From NCBI GenBank assembly GCA_012064415.1, contig SSNU01000199.1, positions 62,001 through 126,000 of the forward strand: a stretch of 64,000 nucleotides of DNA. Reading direction: 5' to 3'. This document shows, piece after piece, positions 22,421 through 34,538 of this stretch. How positions within the stretch are numbered: position 1 is the stretch's first letter; every line of letters starts with the position of its first letter. This stretch comes from Gyrodactylus bullatarudis. Taxonomy: Eukaryota; Platyhelminthes; Monogenea; Gyrodactylidea; Gyrodactylidae. The translations under genes and the position numbers were made by a program. The notes below the pieces were generated by a model that was given only the letters and a program-made list of their open reading frames with translations, did not search any database and was not told the DNA's origin.

Positions 22421-23134
22421 TTCATCCGAATACAAAAATAACCAAAGAATACGTTTTTGAGATCAATATTCTTTATACTCTTGAACTAATTTGAAATTTG
22501 AGATCAAACATGATCCCCTACACCTGATTTTTATGAAAATTTGATTGATGAAAATTTTTGAATAAATAATCTTCTAATTTCAATGAACTTAAGGTTTTAT
22601 CATAAATCCATCATGATCTTCAATCGGTAAAAATTTCATACTGATCAGGATCAAACTTAAGCTTGTAAGAGGCTATTGAAAATTTGATCTTGATCAGGAT
22701 CAAATAGGGGTTAAGTTCATCCATTTCACAACAATATCTGCTAAAAATGAATACCAAAAACGAAATCTTCATAAAATTTCGACGATCAAAGTCAATTATT
22801 GTTTTGGATCAATAAAATCTATTGATTTTTCCATTTTTGATCAACAAGAGCACGATAACTCAAAATTTTTGATTATTTGGTTTTTTCTGTTATCGTGGAT
22901 AATTATGCGATTTTTCAAAAATGTAAACAAATCAGTTTAATTTTAATCGTTATGAAATAATTTTATGGTTCTACTTATAAGTAGTAACACGTTTCATGAC
23001 AATTAAAATAAAACTAATTTGAACATCTGTTTGACCTTTTAGAACCTATTTAATTTGTACTTAAATAATTTCAATTAAGAATAGTATTCATTAAAAAAAT
23101 AATAATTTATTGAAATCTTATATCTTGAAAAAAT
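22421..23134. other. No gene seen; probable Tc1 flank
   Basis: AT-rich sequence. A short inverted pair CACGATAAC/GTTATCGTG lies near 22850-22898. I could not define terminal inverted repeats for the adjacent transposase. Confidence 0.4.
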
Positions 23135-24174
23135 CTAATATTTTGTATGTCTTCCTTTTTTGCGAAAACATTCGTTCAGTCTTCTAGGCATGGCATCCAC
23201 TAACTTATTGACCATATGGACTGTAATATGGTTTTCATTGAGAATATTCACTTTTCGTACGATATCGTTGTCAGAAAACAAACCTGAAACCAGGTACCAT
23301 TTTCGTTTCATTATGCTAAACATATTTTCTATTGGATTTAGATCAGGGCTATTTGCTGGATAACCTCTGAGCAATTTGAGCCTTTTTTCTCGGAGATATT
23401 GTTGTGTCTAAATAATTAAAAATTTTTTTACTGTAACAGCAGCATGAGGCCTAGCGTTATCCATAAGTATACGGAATGTTCTGCGCCCGTATCCTCTGTA
23501 GCTGCTCAGTTTGATATCCAATAATCTTTGGAATTCGTATTGATCAATATTTCCATTCACCTCAACGAAAACTGGACGGTATCCGTACTTCATAGACACT
23601 AAGAACATTTTCTTGGCGTAGAATTTAGCCTTTCCCAAAACATTCGTGTGTTTGCGTTTGAAGTATTTGGATATCAACACTTTTCCACGTCCATTGATCT
23701 TTACATTTTGAAATGTTACTTCATCTACGAAAATAACGTCTCGCCATGTGGCAACTGGATGATTTCTATAAAGTCTACTGAATTCTCTTCTGTCTTTAAT
23801 ATTTTTGGCTGACAATATCTGTTTGATCATTCCATTGACAAGACGATATCCAAGTCGACGAATATTTCTAACATGATAAAAGATAAAGCTTACGCATAGA
23901 ATGTTTTATACTTGATTTCTGGAATGAAGGATTGTTGGATTTCCTTAATTGTTGAAGTATGATGTCTTTTGATAATCATATTCAATCTTAATTTCTCTCT
24001 TCGAGTAAAAATAGACTTTTTACCGAGTGCTTTATAATCAGCCGTAACTTGATTATTTAAAACTCGATAGACAGTGGAGAGGGAACATCCAATATCTTCA
24101 GAAATCTGTCTAGCTGAAATACCTCTTGACTTCAAAGTTTTTATTGTTTGATGATCTCTCATGCAGAGTCTCAT
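23135..24174 (-). pseudogene. Tc1/mariner-family transposase, broken
   Basis: About 345 codons on the minus strand, the normal length for the family. The N-terminus is a helix-turn-helix region (TIKTLKSRGISARQISED, CSLSTVYRVL). The catalytic domain has VDEVTF with the first Asp, MDNARPH with the second, and SPDLNPIEN with the final Glu. A frameshift lies near 23830-23890, and an in-frame TAG at 23408 separates the second and third acidic blocks. Counting through that stop there are about 43 residues between the second Asp and the Glu, not the usual 34. Inactive as it stands. Confidence 0.88.
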
Positions 24175-24608
24175 TTTTTCAATCTTCGTGAATTTATGAA
24201 ATAAGCTTATTTTTTGAAAAAGTAGTTAAAATAAACGAAGTTTTAAAATCTTTTCAAATTTGTTTTTGTCAAAATGTTGCGAGATTTCGGAATTAATTGT
24301 TAAATGAAAAAGGTCATGATTGCTAACTCTATCAATATTGAACTTTTAGGAAACTTATTGACAGAATAAGTAATAATGAGTTAAATAATAAATTTTATAG
24401 AAAAATTAATTTGATTGGATATCGTTGGCATTTTTCCCATCATATGCTAACTATTACAGCCTTATTAAATGCTATTTCAAGCAAAATAAGCGTTAGATAC
24501 TGTTAGATTGTCATATTTAATGTTGTGGGGGAGATCTTCTTCGTAAAAAAATTATCAGAAAATAATCTGTGAGTTTTCCCATATTCGTGTAGAACAGCTT
24601 TATATCAA

Positions 24609-24660
24609 GCCGGTGTAATAGTCTGAAGAGATGCGGCGAAATATAGGCTTTATTACTAAA
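24609..24660 (+). ncRNA. Hammerhead-like ribozyme motif, second copy
   Basis: CTGAAGA at 24623-24629 and GAAA at 24638-24641. GCCG (24609-24612), upstream of stem I, is complementary to CGGC (24634-24637) directly before GAAA, as in the Penelope-linked copy. Outer complementarity GTAATA/TATTAC may form stem I. It may be the displaced 3' end of the deleted Penelope copy, but no element sequence connects them. Confidence 0.45.
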
Positions 24661-25417
24661 TATTCACTTGATTTCTGAATCCTCACAAGTATATCATTGA
24701 ATTCTGAGAATCTTTTTAAATCTAGAAAAAGTTGAAACCCCAAGCTAATTTTCGATTTTTAATAGTGTTAAGATTTTTAAACAAAAACAAATCCCATACT
24801 ATTTTTTCAATGAAATTGGATTATTTACAGATTTTCACTCTACAGAGATCGTCTTCAAATTTTATAAAAACCTATACTACGTTCCATAAATTAAATGTTA
24901 TAGGTAGGTGTCATGAAAAAAACCAGGATCTTTCATCGAAAACTCGAATATGTTTGAGATTTTCTGAAATGTAGATTCTGTGGCTCAATTTTACATTATT
25001 GAAGAAAATAAATTAACATTTTTAAATTTTTGAATTAGATTTTGCAAAGATAATAAAACGAAAAAATTGGGATTTTTGTAAAACTCACTTACCAACTACA
25101 AAATTTTCTGATATTTTTCGATAATCTCAAGAAATACTCTATAGAATATGACTTTTAGATCAGTTCGTTTTGTCGAAGAAGATTAATCCACCTGTGCCCT
25201 TAAAGACACATAACACTTAAGAAATTCATTATTATAGATTTAAGCGTAAGAAAATACTTCGTATGCCACTCATTCGATAGGAAATCAATTAATCTCCAGG
25301 AATACGCGAAGATCTCAGCTCTACAGATCATCGCTATACTACGTTTTTTGAAAACCTATTTTCCAAAGTCTTAGATAAAAAGTAAGATAACTTTTATCGA
25401 GTAATCACTAGATTTAG
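24661..25417. other. No gene seen
   Basis: AT-rich. GATAAAAAGTAAGATAACTT near 25377 resembles a stretch near 1813, so it probably contains repeat debris. Confidence 0.4.
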
Positions 25418-25841
25418 ATGAAACCGCCTGTAATTTAGTTTAAATAATCTTTGAATTATTTCGAAATCATTCCACCATGTCTGGCTGAGTAGTCAACTCT
25501 TTAAATGCTTCTGGTATGGAATAAACAAAATTTCGGAAATTTTCAAATTTTGAACGTTTATTATTTTAATTTTTGTTAATTATATTCGATTTTATTAATT
25601 TTATGCAGTTAAAAATAGTTTTAATTTATTATTTAAATGATTTTTTATATTTTGGATTTTGAATATAAAAGATTAAATTTTAAATCTAGAGAGTATTTAA
25701 AACGTTCAAAATTTGAAAATTTCCGAAATTTTGTTTATTCCATACCAGAAGCATTTAAAGAGTTGACTACTCAGCCAGACATGGTGGAATGATTTCGAAA
25801 TAATTCAAAGATTATTTAAACTAAATTACAGGCGGTTTCAT
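25418..25841. repeat. Perfect 142-bp inverted repeat
   Basis: Arms 25418-25559 and 25700-25841 are exact reverse complements around a 140-bp AT-rich centre. They share ATAAACAAAATTTCG-type sequence with the family-3 foldback at 10364. No coding content. Confidence 0.8.
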
Positions 25842-26955
25842 TAGTTTAACGAAATTTTATCCAAGTCTACTGATTTCAATCGTAAAATTCAAATATCTGC
25901 TAAGACTTTCAACCCTGGAACAACATTTTAATTTTTCCTTATGGGAGTTTTTAATACAAAGACCCCCAAATGTCATTCTAGTGTTAAGGGTTAATTCATG
26001 AAATCTACTCTTAACCTGTTCTATTCTCCTTCCTTCATCAGATGTGAATCATCTGGATCTCTACTTTTAGTCAAATATCTGAAAAATAAAATAAAAGAAA
26101 TTATACGTATCTATATATCTATACGTGTTTATTGGCTTGAGTTTGATTAGATGTGTAATACATTGTGTATTGTGGCAAAAGAATAAATTTGATAATATAA
26201 ACGTTGAGTTGTTTTTTTCTATTGTGTGTATTTTATGATATAATGATCAGAGAATAAAATTGACTCAAGTTTATCAATCAAATAATTTCCGCTACTTTTC
26301 ACGGACAATCCATCTCATTTTTAACGACCAGTACTACGTCTTTAGTATTTCCCTCAAGATAAAAAGAAATTAAATTAGTCTTATTTTGAGCTTGAAAATT
26401 TTTGCGAAACTAAAATTGTATCATCTTCTTTAAAGTTATATTTTTGAACTCTAATCCGATAAAGTTCAATTAAACCTGTCAAGTTCTCATGATAAATTAT
26501 TCATAATTTCTTAAATTCTGTCACCAAATTTGAAATATTTGTCTGATTTTGAACCTAAATATCAATATTTGATCACTTCAATTACATATCTGGAAACAGC
26601 TAACTCTTTGTAAATAAACCCTGAAAAAGTGGATTTATTACTCATATTTGAAATTTAAAAATCAGCTTTTCTTCCCTGCCGCATTTTATTAAAATAATAA
26701 TATAACCTTTGTACTTACAAGTAAGCATACCTCAATTATTGGAATCTGAAAAATAAACCAGATCACAAGTTATAGAGTTGTATTCAGATTTTTTTTTCTT
26801 TCCAACCATCGAATATATCTATCTCAAACTAATCAACCAGAGATATTAGCATTTAAAATCTAATAAATTTATAACTTTGAGTAAAAAAACATTGCTTGAA
26901 AATCATTTTTTTCCTCTACAAAAAGGACTTGTCTTAGTCAAAAAACAAACAATGA
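25842..26955. other. No gene seen
   Basis: AT-rich spacer. A family-2 fragment may lie near 26520-26600. Nothing else recognised. Confidence 0.4.
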
Positions 26956-26959
26956 GTCA

Positions 26960-27421
26960 AAAAGCATTTATATATTTAGAATTTTTAGTCGATCTCAACA
27001 TTCGGTATTTGGTCTAGACTCCAATTGAAAAAATTCAAAATTGTGCCGTTAGAAACGTCCATGAATGCTCTTTAAACCATCATGAAAGCTTCAACGTCTC
27101 AACTAGGAATTTAGCTTTAGAATTCCAAATTATTCCCTGGTCTAAGGACTGACAAACTGATGTGCAATTTGGTGGTAAAAATAATAGCTTCACATTGTCA
27201 GGAGGCGTTGGAACCTCATGGAAAGCCACATTGTCAGCAAGTAGCAGTATATTTCTGCCAGCGAAAGCTTCACCAAAGCTTATCAACCATTCCTGAAAAA
27301 GTTCAGTATTTTTCCATACACTTTTGTATCTTTGATAATGTGAAGGTATATTTCCAACCAATGGGGGGCGAGAAACTGTCAACCAATGAAATCCATGTAC
27401 ATTAAAATTTGTGAATTTCAT
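26960..27421 (-). pseudogene. Tigger/pogo-like DDE transposase fragment
   Basis: Minus-strand fragment of the DDE_1 catalytic domain: GFHWLTVSRPP, then ILLLADNVAFHEV with the second catalytic Asp, then NVKLLFLPPNCTSVCQSLDQGII, a hallmark of Tigger/jerky-type proteins. The frame breaks at 27080, but family-like sequence (RAFMDVSNGTILNFFNW) continues to about 26960. The DNA-binding N-terminus is absent. Confidence 0.8.
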
Positions 27422-28472
27422 AGTACATATTATGAATTATTACAGTAACTAGGACAAATTGGTCTGAGGTGATATTAATCATTAGAATTAAATTATTTCT
27501 AGATTAAGATACGTCACTTCTACGAGGAGTTTGTTTATCTTACGGTAATGATTTTAGCACCATTAGATAGAGCTCGAAAAAAATACATACAGAATCCAAT
27601 CAACGGTCAATCATGCCCTTTTGCAAACTTTGATGGATAAAATTTTTCTAGTTGAATAATTTGAAAAAGATTCTTTCAATAAATATCCGGGTTTATAGAA
27701 TAGAATCGGACTTTTTTGTCGAAAGCGAATTTCAATGCGAATTTATATTGTTTTAGAAACATTAGAAAAATCAATGATAAATAATCTGTACCTATACTTG
27801 ACTTGGACGAATTTATACAAAATTCCTTAAATCACCCATCGATATAAAAAACACAATCTTCGAGTATTTAGATATTATCCTACCAAATTTCGCTTCAAAA
27901 TACCTTTCCATGCTTCTGGAATAAGATAAACAAAATTATGTAAATACTCAAATTTAGAACGTTTTTTATTATTTTATATTTATAATTTTAACTTGAATTG
28001 GGACATGATTTTCAAGCTAAAGCCAGTCTCGATTAATTTGGAAATTTATGATTTTCCCAAAAATCTCATTTTTTCAACAAATTTTCAAAATAGCCTTACA
28101 ACTTCTTTTTGACGTAGATTCTGAGACCAGATACAGAACAGTTCAGTATATAATTTTTAAAAGGTAAAAAGGGTGGTAATGGACTGAAATTTTCTATCTA
28201 ATGATATCCGGTTGTTTGGCTATTAGATAATTTCTCTGAATGATTTTGATCAATTAGTAACTCAGGTTTTGGGGAAATTCGAAAATTTCTTTTATTGCGA
28301 ATAACTCCAAAGCTGAATACAATTCGTGAATTCTGAGACCAGATACGGAATCTGCGTCAAATTTCGGATCAAGTTCAGTTTAATTTATTCTGTTATCCCT
28401 AGATCAAAATAAATGTGCCGTAATAATTTGTTGAAAGAATTAAATTAATACAAGATAAGATGATGTTATATA
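27422..28472. repeat. Half of a family-3 foldback; otherwise no gene
   Basis: About 27798-27965 matches the left arm of the element at 10364 (ACTTGGACGAATTTATAC, CCCATCGATATAAAA, AATAAGATAAACAAAATT). The remainder is unassigned. Confidence 0.45.
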
Positions 28473-29212
28473 AAGTTGGTTGATATGAAGTTGGGAATCT
28501 ATGATTTTTACAGAAATCTCGATTTTTTCATCAAGAATTTTGGAAGATTTTTTGGAATTCTACTCAGGTTGCCCATTTTTACCAGTCTAAGAAGAAAAAT
28601 TATTAAAAAAATTATTTTTATAAAAAATATGGTAAATATTCAAATTCCTATCTGGCGCTAAAAACCCATTTTTTCGAACTTTGAGCTGAAAATTTTTGTT
28701 GATTAGGAAGTGGGAGGCTGATCAAAAGAAATTTTTAAGGATCAAGATTAGACAGGAAAGCTGACTAGCACCGCCAAATTACCGACAGTTACCTCATTTT
28801 CGAGATATTATGAATAATCGAAATTTCAATGATTTTCAAGTAGTGAAAACGATCAAAAAATCGAAATTCCGCTCCCAAACGATAATGTGATTATGCGTAA
28901 GATCAAATTCAGTTGAATTGATTTCCTTGTCTAATTTTGATCATGAAAAAACTCTTTCGATCAGCCTCCCACTTTGAAATCAATAAAAAATTTTAGCTCA
29001 AAATTCAAAAAAATGAATTTTGGCGCAAAATTGAAATTTGAAAATGGCCATATTTTGCATAAAAATAATTTTTTTAGAATTTTCTTTCTTCAAATGGTAA
29101 AATTTGGTCACATGAGTAGGATTCCAAAAAATCTTTTAAAAATTCGAATTCTTGATAAAAAAAATCAAGATTTCTGTAAAAATCATAGATTCCCAACTTC
29201 ATATCAATTATT
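28473..29212. repeat. Foldback MITE, family 1
   Basis: Starts TA|AAGTTGGTTGATATGAAG and ends with the inverted counterpart TTCATATCAATTATT. Arms are about 280 bases and the layout is the same as at 8660 and 11991. Confidence 0.75.
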
Positions 29213-32200
29213 ATTTATATATAGGTAACATTAATTTGCCTTCCTAATTTACGGAATAAGTAATCAATTTATTAATGAAAAATGTTTATTTCTTCTTCAC
29301 AGCTCGATACTAATATAATATTTGCATTAATTGAAGCGTACAAGGAATAAATATGATCGAAAGAATCTAGGTAGGATTAATCCATTCATATTCTAATAAA
29401 TACTCAAATAAATTTTACAAATGAATGAAAATTTATTTTTAGAATGAGATGATATGCCTTGGACAATGTGTTTGCATCGAATAAGCTTTCAAAGCAATAC
29501 GAATTATATTTCAGTGAGATGTTAAACGGATATGAAAAAGATTGTCCATTCTTTACAAAATTTCTTCATTTATTTTAAACTACAGCTTGTCCAATGTTCC
29601 TTCATTTTGCTCTCATCTTCAAACTAAACATACTACAAAAAGTGCTCATTAACCCTATCGGGACGATAAGAAAACCAATCGAGAAAGAGACTCAAAATTG
29701 ATATAAGACGATTCTAAATTAGATTCTAATGGGAATTCTATTCACTAAGGATTCTTTTGATCCCATCTAAAAAAGTCGATTTTCTATTAAATTTCTTGTC
29801 TACTAACAAGTAGTTAAAGATAAATTTTTACTAATGTTGGTTATTTTATCCAAGCTTAGATTTGTCTTTGAGACTTTATGGTTCGTTTAGCATGAATTAT
29901 AAAATTTATTATATATTGTTCGGACCTGCGTAATAACTGAGAATTCCGGACTTTGAATAATCGCCCTACATAGAGCGAACCTCATTAAAGGGTTAACTGT
30001 TGTGAATTAAAGTGAAGTAGCTTGAATAAAAAGGATTTTGTATTAAAATCAGATAAATTTCGAAAATGATAAAATGAATTCTAAAGATAACGCCTCGTGA
30101 TAGCCCTGTGATAATTATTATTATTGTCTTGATCAGGAAGCTATTTATAACAAAGTTATTCTATTTCCCTTATTTATTTTTAGTGTTACTCTGATTGAAA
30201 TGATATAAAATCTTGCATTGTATCGTGTAAACTCGAAAGCTTAGTTAGTTATAAATTAGAGTTTAGTCAATGTTACTTCAATATCATTGGTTGAGACAAT
30301 ACTCGAATATTATTGGACCCTTGTGTCGGGGAAGAAAGGTAGGAAACGAGCATAGCTATCTCGAGGCGTTATCAATCCAACTAACTGTATAATTTTAGAT
30401 AAATGTCTGTGGATTATTCCTGTATGTAATCATTGTTCTAAGAGCACGTTTGCAAGCATCGTGAAAATAGATAAAATTTTCCAAAATTACTAAAATCATC
30501 ATTCAATATTATAAAATCTTTATTAATATTTTAATATCATCACCAAATTTCGATCTAAAATATCATATTATGTAATAAGATGAAAAAAATTTTGAAATCA
30601 GGCCAATTTCGAAAATGCCACAATTTGCCACTTTTTCAACATTTGAGTTCAAATTTTTAATCGATTTCATAGATTTAAAGCAGTTGATTGCTAATCTCTA
30701 GACGAAATTTTGCCTAAAAAGCACACAGAAATTCAAAAAATTTGAATTTTTCAATCATCGCGAAGGTGAATGACCCAAAATTCACAAGATTTTCTTCGAA
30801 ACGGTGAATTTCTCTCAACCTCTATGATCAAACACGATCTTTTCGTGTGATATTGATTTGAAGTGTCAAAATCGAATTGCTTCAAATATTCGAAATCGTT
30901 TCAACGCATTATTTTAGTCATACATTTATCTTTTGCTCAATTCCATAAGTAATTGGCAACAGTAAAAGGCGGTATTATCTTAATCTTTTTTTAAAATTCA
31001 TTCATGCATGTATAAGCGAACTGATTGCATGCTCAATAAGGAATGTTGCTCCTGTTATTTATGTAGTAAAATAACGATCTTGAGTATATTTCTATGCTCG
31101 GAGTGGATATCAAGTCATGTAATAAATTAATTTATTTTAATGATAAAAATCAGTACTGAATAATTCAAAAATTCAACATAAATTCTTTTATTTTTTTCAA
31201 AGTTCTATGGATTCACAGACGAATCAAGAATGAATTCAAACCAAATTATAGTCATCTTACCAAAGTAAATCTTACCAAAAAAATACTCATTAACCACTGT
31301 TGTTTACAATGATCGAGAAAGTGCGACAAATTTTTCATGTTCTAAGTAAAAGCTCTGTAAAGTGACGATAATTGTGTGAATGTTCAAGTAGAAATTGTTT
31401 ACCCTAAAAATCAAAACCAAAAATAGACCAATAGAAATTGAGTATTTGTCGGCTAATCAGAATCGAGCAACATTCCTCCTACAAATTTACTACAGCTCAA
31501 AGATATTTTGCTACCAGATGATCTTAATATTTCGATCTGATTTTCTCTCTATAATATCAGGAAGAAGCTGTAGCCATGAGAGCTAAAGCATCAGTCAATC
31601 AGACTTAAATTTAGTACCAATTATATCCAGCTTGAAAATTTGAAATCCACATGAAGGCCCTCTTGATGATATGATTACTATTTTCGAAGAAAAACCTAAA
31701 GAAGTTGATTAAATGGCCAAGATATACTGGATTTCAATACAAAATAATTTTTAGAAAAGTTTTAACTGTAATATAAATTTCATCTCATGCAATACTAAAG
31801 ATTCCAGATGAAAAAGTTTTACGGGGTCCTGTGCGAACATTAGTCATTATCAGGGCAATTCAAATGATATGTTAATATGCTGAGAATTTCATAGCATTCA
31901 AGAAACGATATTTTAAAATTTGACGGGTATTTAAGTCATATAATATGCTTTACGTCGATAAGTCATATCGATGACTCATTATTAAAGCCCCCGCCTCATA
32001 TGTGACAAAAATAGTCAGGAAGAATTTTTTCCATTTTTAATTCTGATTTTTAATTTCAAGAGAATTTTGAAGGATAATTTCTGCAAATTCTATTAGAAAT
32101 AGCCCTACTAGACATGGTATAGAAAGGATTAGAAGAAAAATCTCTTTCGAAAGGTATTAATTTTTAGCCTATTTTTGGGTAAATATGTCTGCTTACAAGT

Positions 32201-33519
32201 TGTCACGATTTACAAAAGAGATTTTTGAGGGTTAGAAATTAGGGGGATAACTTTTATACAGTCATTCAAGAGGGAGTACTGTAAATTTAAAAATGTTACT
32301 CTACCCTAGTGACCAATGACCCAATAGATAATATTTACTTTACATTTCAACTTGCATCAATGATATTGATCGTCAAGAATTAATTAAAAGAAATTTATTC
32401 CAATCAGTTCGTGACTCAATCCGAAATGAATACTTTTTATCTTTATAATCGATACCTTTGGAGAAAAACTGATACTAATCTCAAGAGTATAACTAAAAAC
32501 AACATAGAAGGTGATCAAAATTAGGATATCGGATAAAATCACTCTTATTTATAGCATGATAATATTATGGGAAATTAAGTTTTTTACTAAATAAAGTGTA
32601 TATAGGTCTTCTGTGATGTATTTTAGAGTTTAGAAATTGGAATTTAAAGTACCTAGAATATCTGACTGTTGATTAGAGAAAGAAATTTTTTTCTTCCCCG
32701 AACACTATTCTATTTCATGCTTTAACTAGATTCTTTATGCTCCGTAATTGCCGCTTCCAAATTTACCGGATTTTTCAGGTTGTATTCAGAATATATTTAA
32801 TAATAATTTGACATAAGAATCTGATTCAAAAGATCAAAGCTTGTCAATAATTCAAAATTTATCCTTTCTCTTATAAACGCATAAACTCGAAAAGTTAAGT
32901 TATGTTTTATCCTGAAATTGACGAAAAACAATGAAATTTTACCTCAAACACTTAATACAAGACTAAAGTAATTGGAAGTCGGACTCTTCAACATAATAAC
33001 AAATTCATTTACAGTGAATTGACTGAATCACGCTTCGAGATAAGCGAGTTTTCGAACTAATACCTCTGCTCCATTTTTGTCAACCAATCAGATTCAAGTA
33101 TTAAAAATTGATTGCTAATTTCTCAATCCTTAACCCTGCTTCATTATACTTGTTTATTATTCAAATTTTATCCTGTACATCATGGATTAAAAATTAAACT
33201 TCTAACTGCCCTAATAAGTAAATTATGAAATTTTGCATTCCGGAAAATGCTTCAAAAAAGATATATATTCATAGAAAATGCTGTATTATTTCTTATATCT
33301 TATTCATAAAATAAATTTTTTCCTTCATTAATTGATTCTAAAATCCCAATTTAAATTCATGATTTAGCAAAGATAATAAAAAATATGGCCCTAATATATA
33401 TCTTATTTCTAAATCTCCTAATATGATTTTAAGTGGATTTTCGGACGTATTTGAAAAATTACGTGAATATTTGAATCATAAAAGAAAATAAGAAATAGCT
33501 AGTTGACGTTAATGTACCT
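29213..33519. other. Long gene-poor stretch with repeat fragments
   Basis: No coding region recognised. Contains a 288-bp inverted-repeat element at 30086-30373 and a family-2 fragment near 30590-30910 (CACTTTTTCAACATTTGAG). Confidence 0.5.
30086..30373. repeat. Small TIR element
   Basis: GATAACGCCTCG at the left is exactly inverted as CGAGGCGTTATC at the right, and similarity extends several bases inward. Non-coding, MITE-sized. Confidence 0.5.
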
Positions 33520-34290
33520 TTTGCAGACGAAATTGAGAGGTCATTTTATTCAAAGTAAAAATTATTTTTTTCAAAGCAAAAGTATACAAAAACATAATGT
33601 TATTTTAAAGGGCAGTGTACAATTATATATGCAAATGTATAATTAATTGGTATAACGGAAAATTAGTGCATGCAGTAATAAAAAGATAATTACAAATCAA
33701 AGCAAGAGCATGTTTTTCAAACTGAGAACATTTTATTCAATCAAATCCTGTTTAATAAACAGTGTTTATTCGTGAAAAATGGATAAAATTTGGTAGCATT
33801 TTACTTTCCCGGACAACGAACCGAAGGGTTAGGGTGGTATATTCGGTAACCAAAATTGTATACGCAGGGAAGAAATTTAAATACGGGGGGAGGGGCCTTT
33901 TTGTACGTGAATTGTACATTGAAGAAATAATAGTCTTATTCGGTGTTCAGCAGCAACCTCCTAGGATCTCAAGTTGAATTCAGCGATAAGATAACATTGA
34001 ATATTCAATCAATGAAGGTGAAATTCTTGACTTTTTTCACTTTAACTTAAGGAGCCTCAAAATTTTATATTACAGGACTTAATAGGTTGGTACATTAAAT
34101 TGTACAAAAATAAAATACATACTAACAAAAGTTACTCGGACCCCTTGAATGAACCAATCATTATTTATTTAGCATTTGACCTTAAAATTTAACATTGTAA
34201 CTGGTGAAGAACACCCCCTATTTTGGTCACTCAGTTTGAAAAAATAAATTTTTACTTTGAATAAAACAACCTCTCAATTTCGTCTGCAAA
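33520..34290. repeat. Non-autonomous TIR element, about 770 bp
   Basis: TTTGCAGACGAAATTGAGAG at 33520 returns inverted at 34290, with about 57 bases of near-matching terminal repeat. The interior is unusually G-rich near 33880-33900 and encodes nothing recognised. Confidence 0.65.
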
Positions 34291-34404
34291 CTATTTTTAT
34301 CAGGGTAATCTAAATGTTTTTTATTCTAATCTTTATTTTAATTTTCCTTCAAGTGATGAATTATATTATCAGAGTTATTAGTCTAATAATTCTGATTATT
34401 GTAA

Positions 34405-34538
34405 CAATCACTATAATTTTTATTAATCTTATTTTTTAAGAAATACCTTTCTCTCCTCTTTCTTTTTCTACAGATAAACCAATACAAGCCAAAAGACAAC
34501 TTATTCAGGTAGCAAGCGAACAACGTTAAAGTCAATTT
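34405..34538 (+). repeat. Diverged copy of the gap-flanking repeat, exon-like
   Basis: About 134 bases similar to the arms that flank the gap (CAATCACTATAATTTTTAT, then a pyrimidine tract, CAG and ACCAATACAAGCC). The open stretch of the other copies is interrupted here by a TAA. Confidence 0.55.

Noticed and set aside
27160..27405. Plus-strand frame opposite the Tigger fragment.
   Set aside because: Antisense shadow of the transposase domain.
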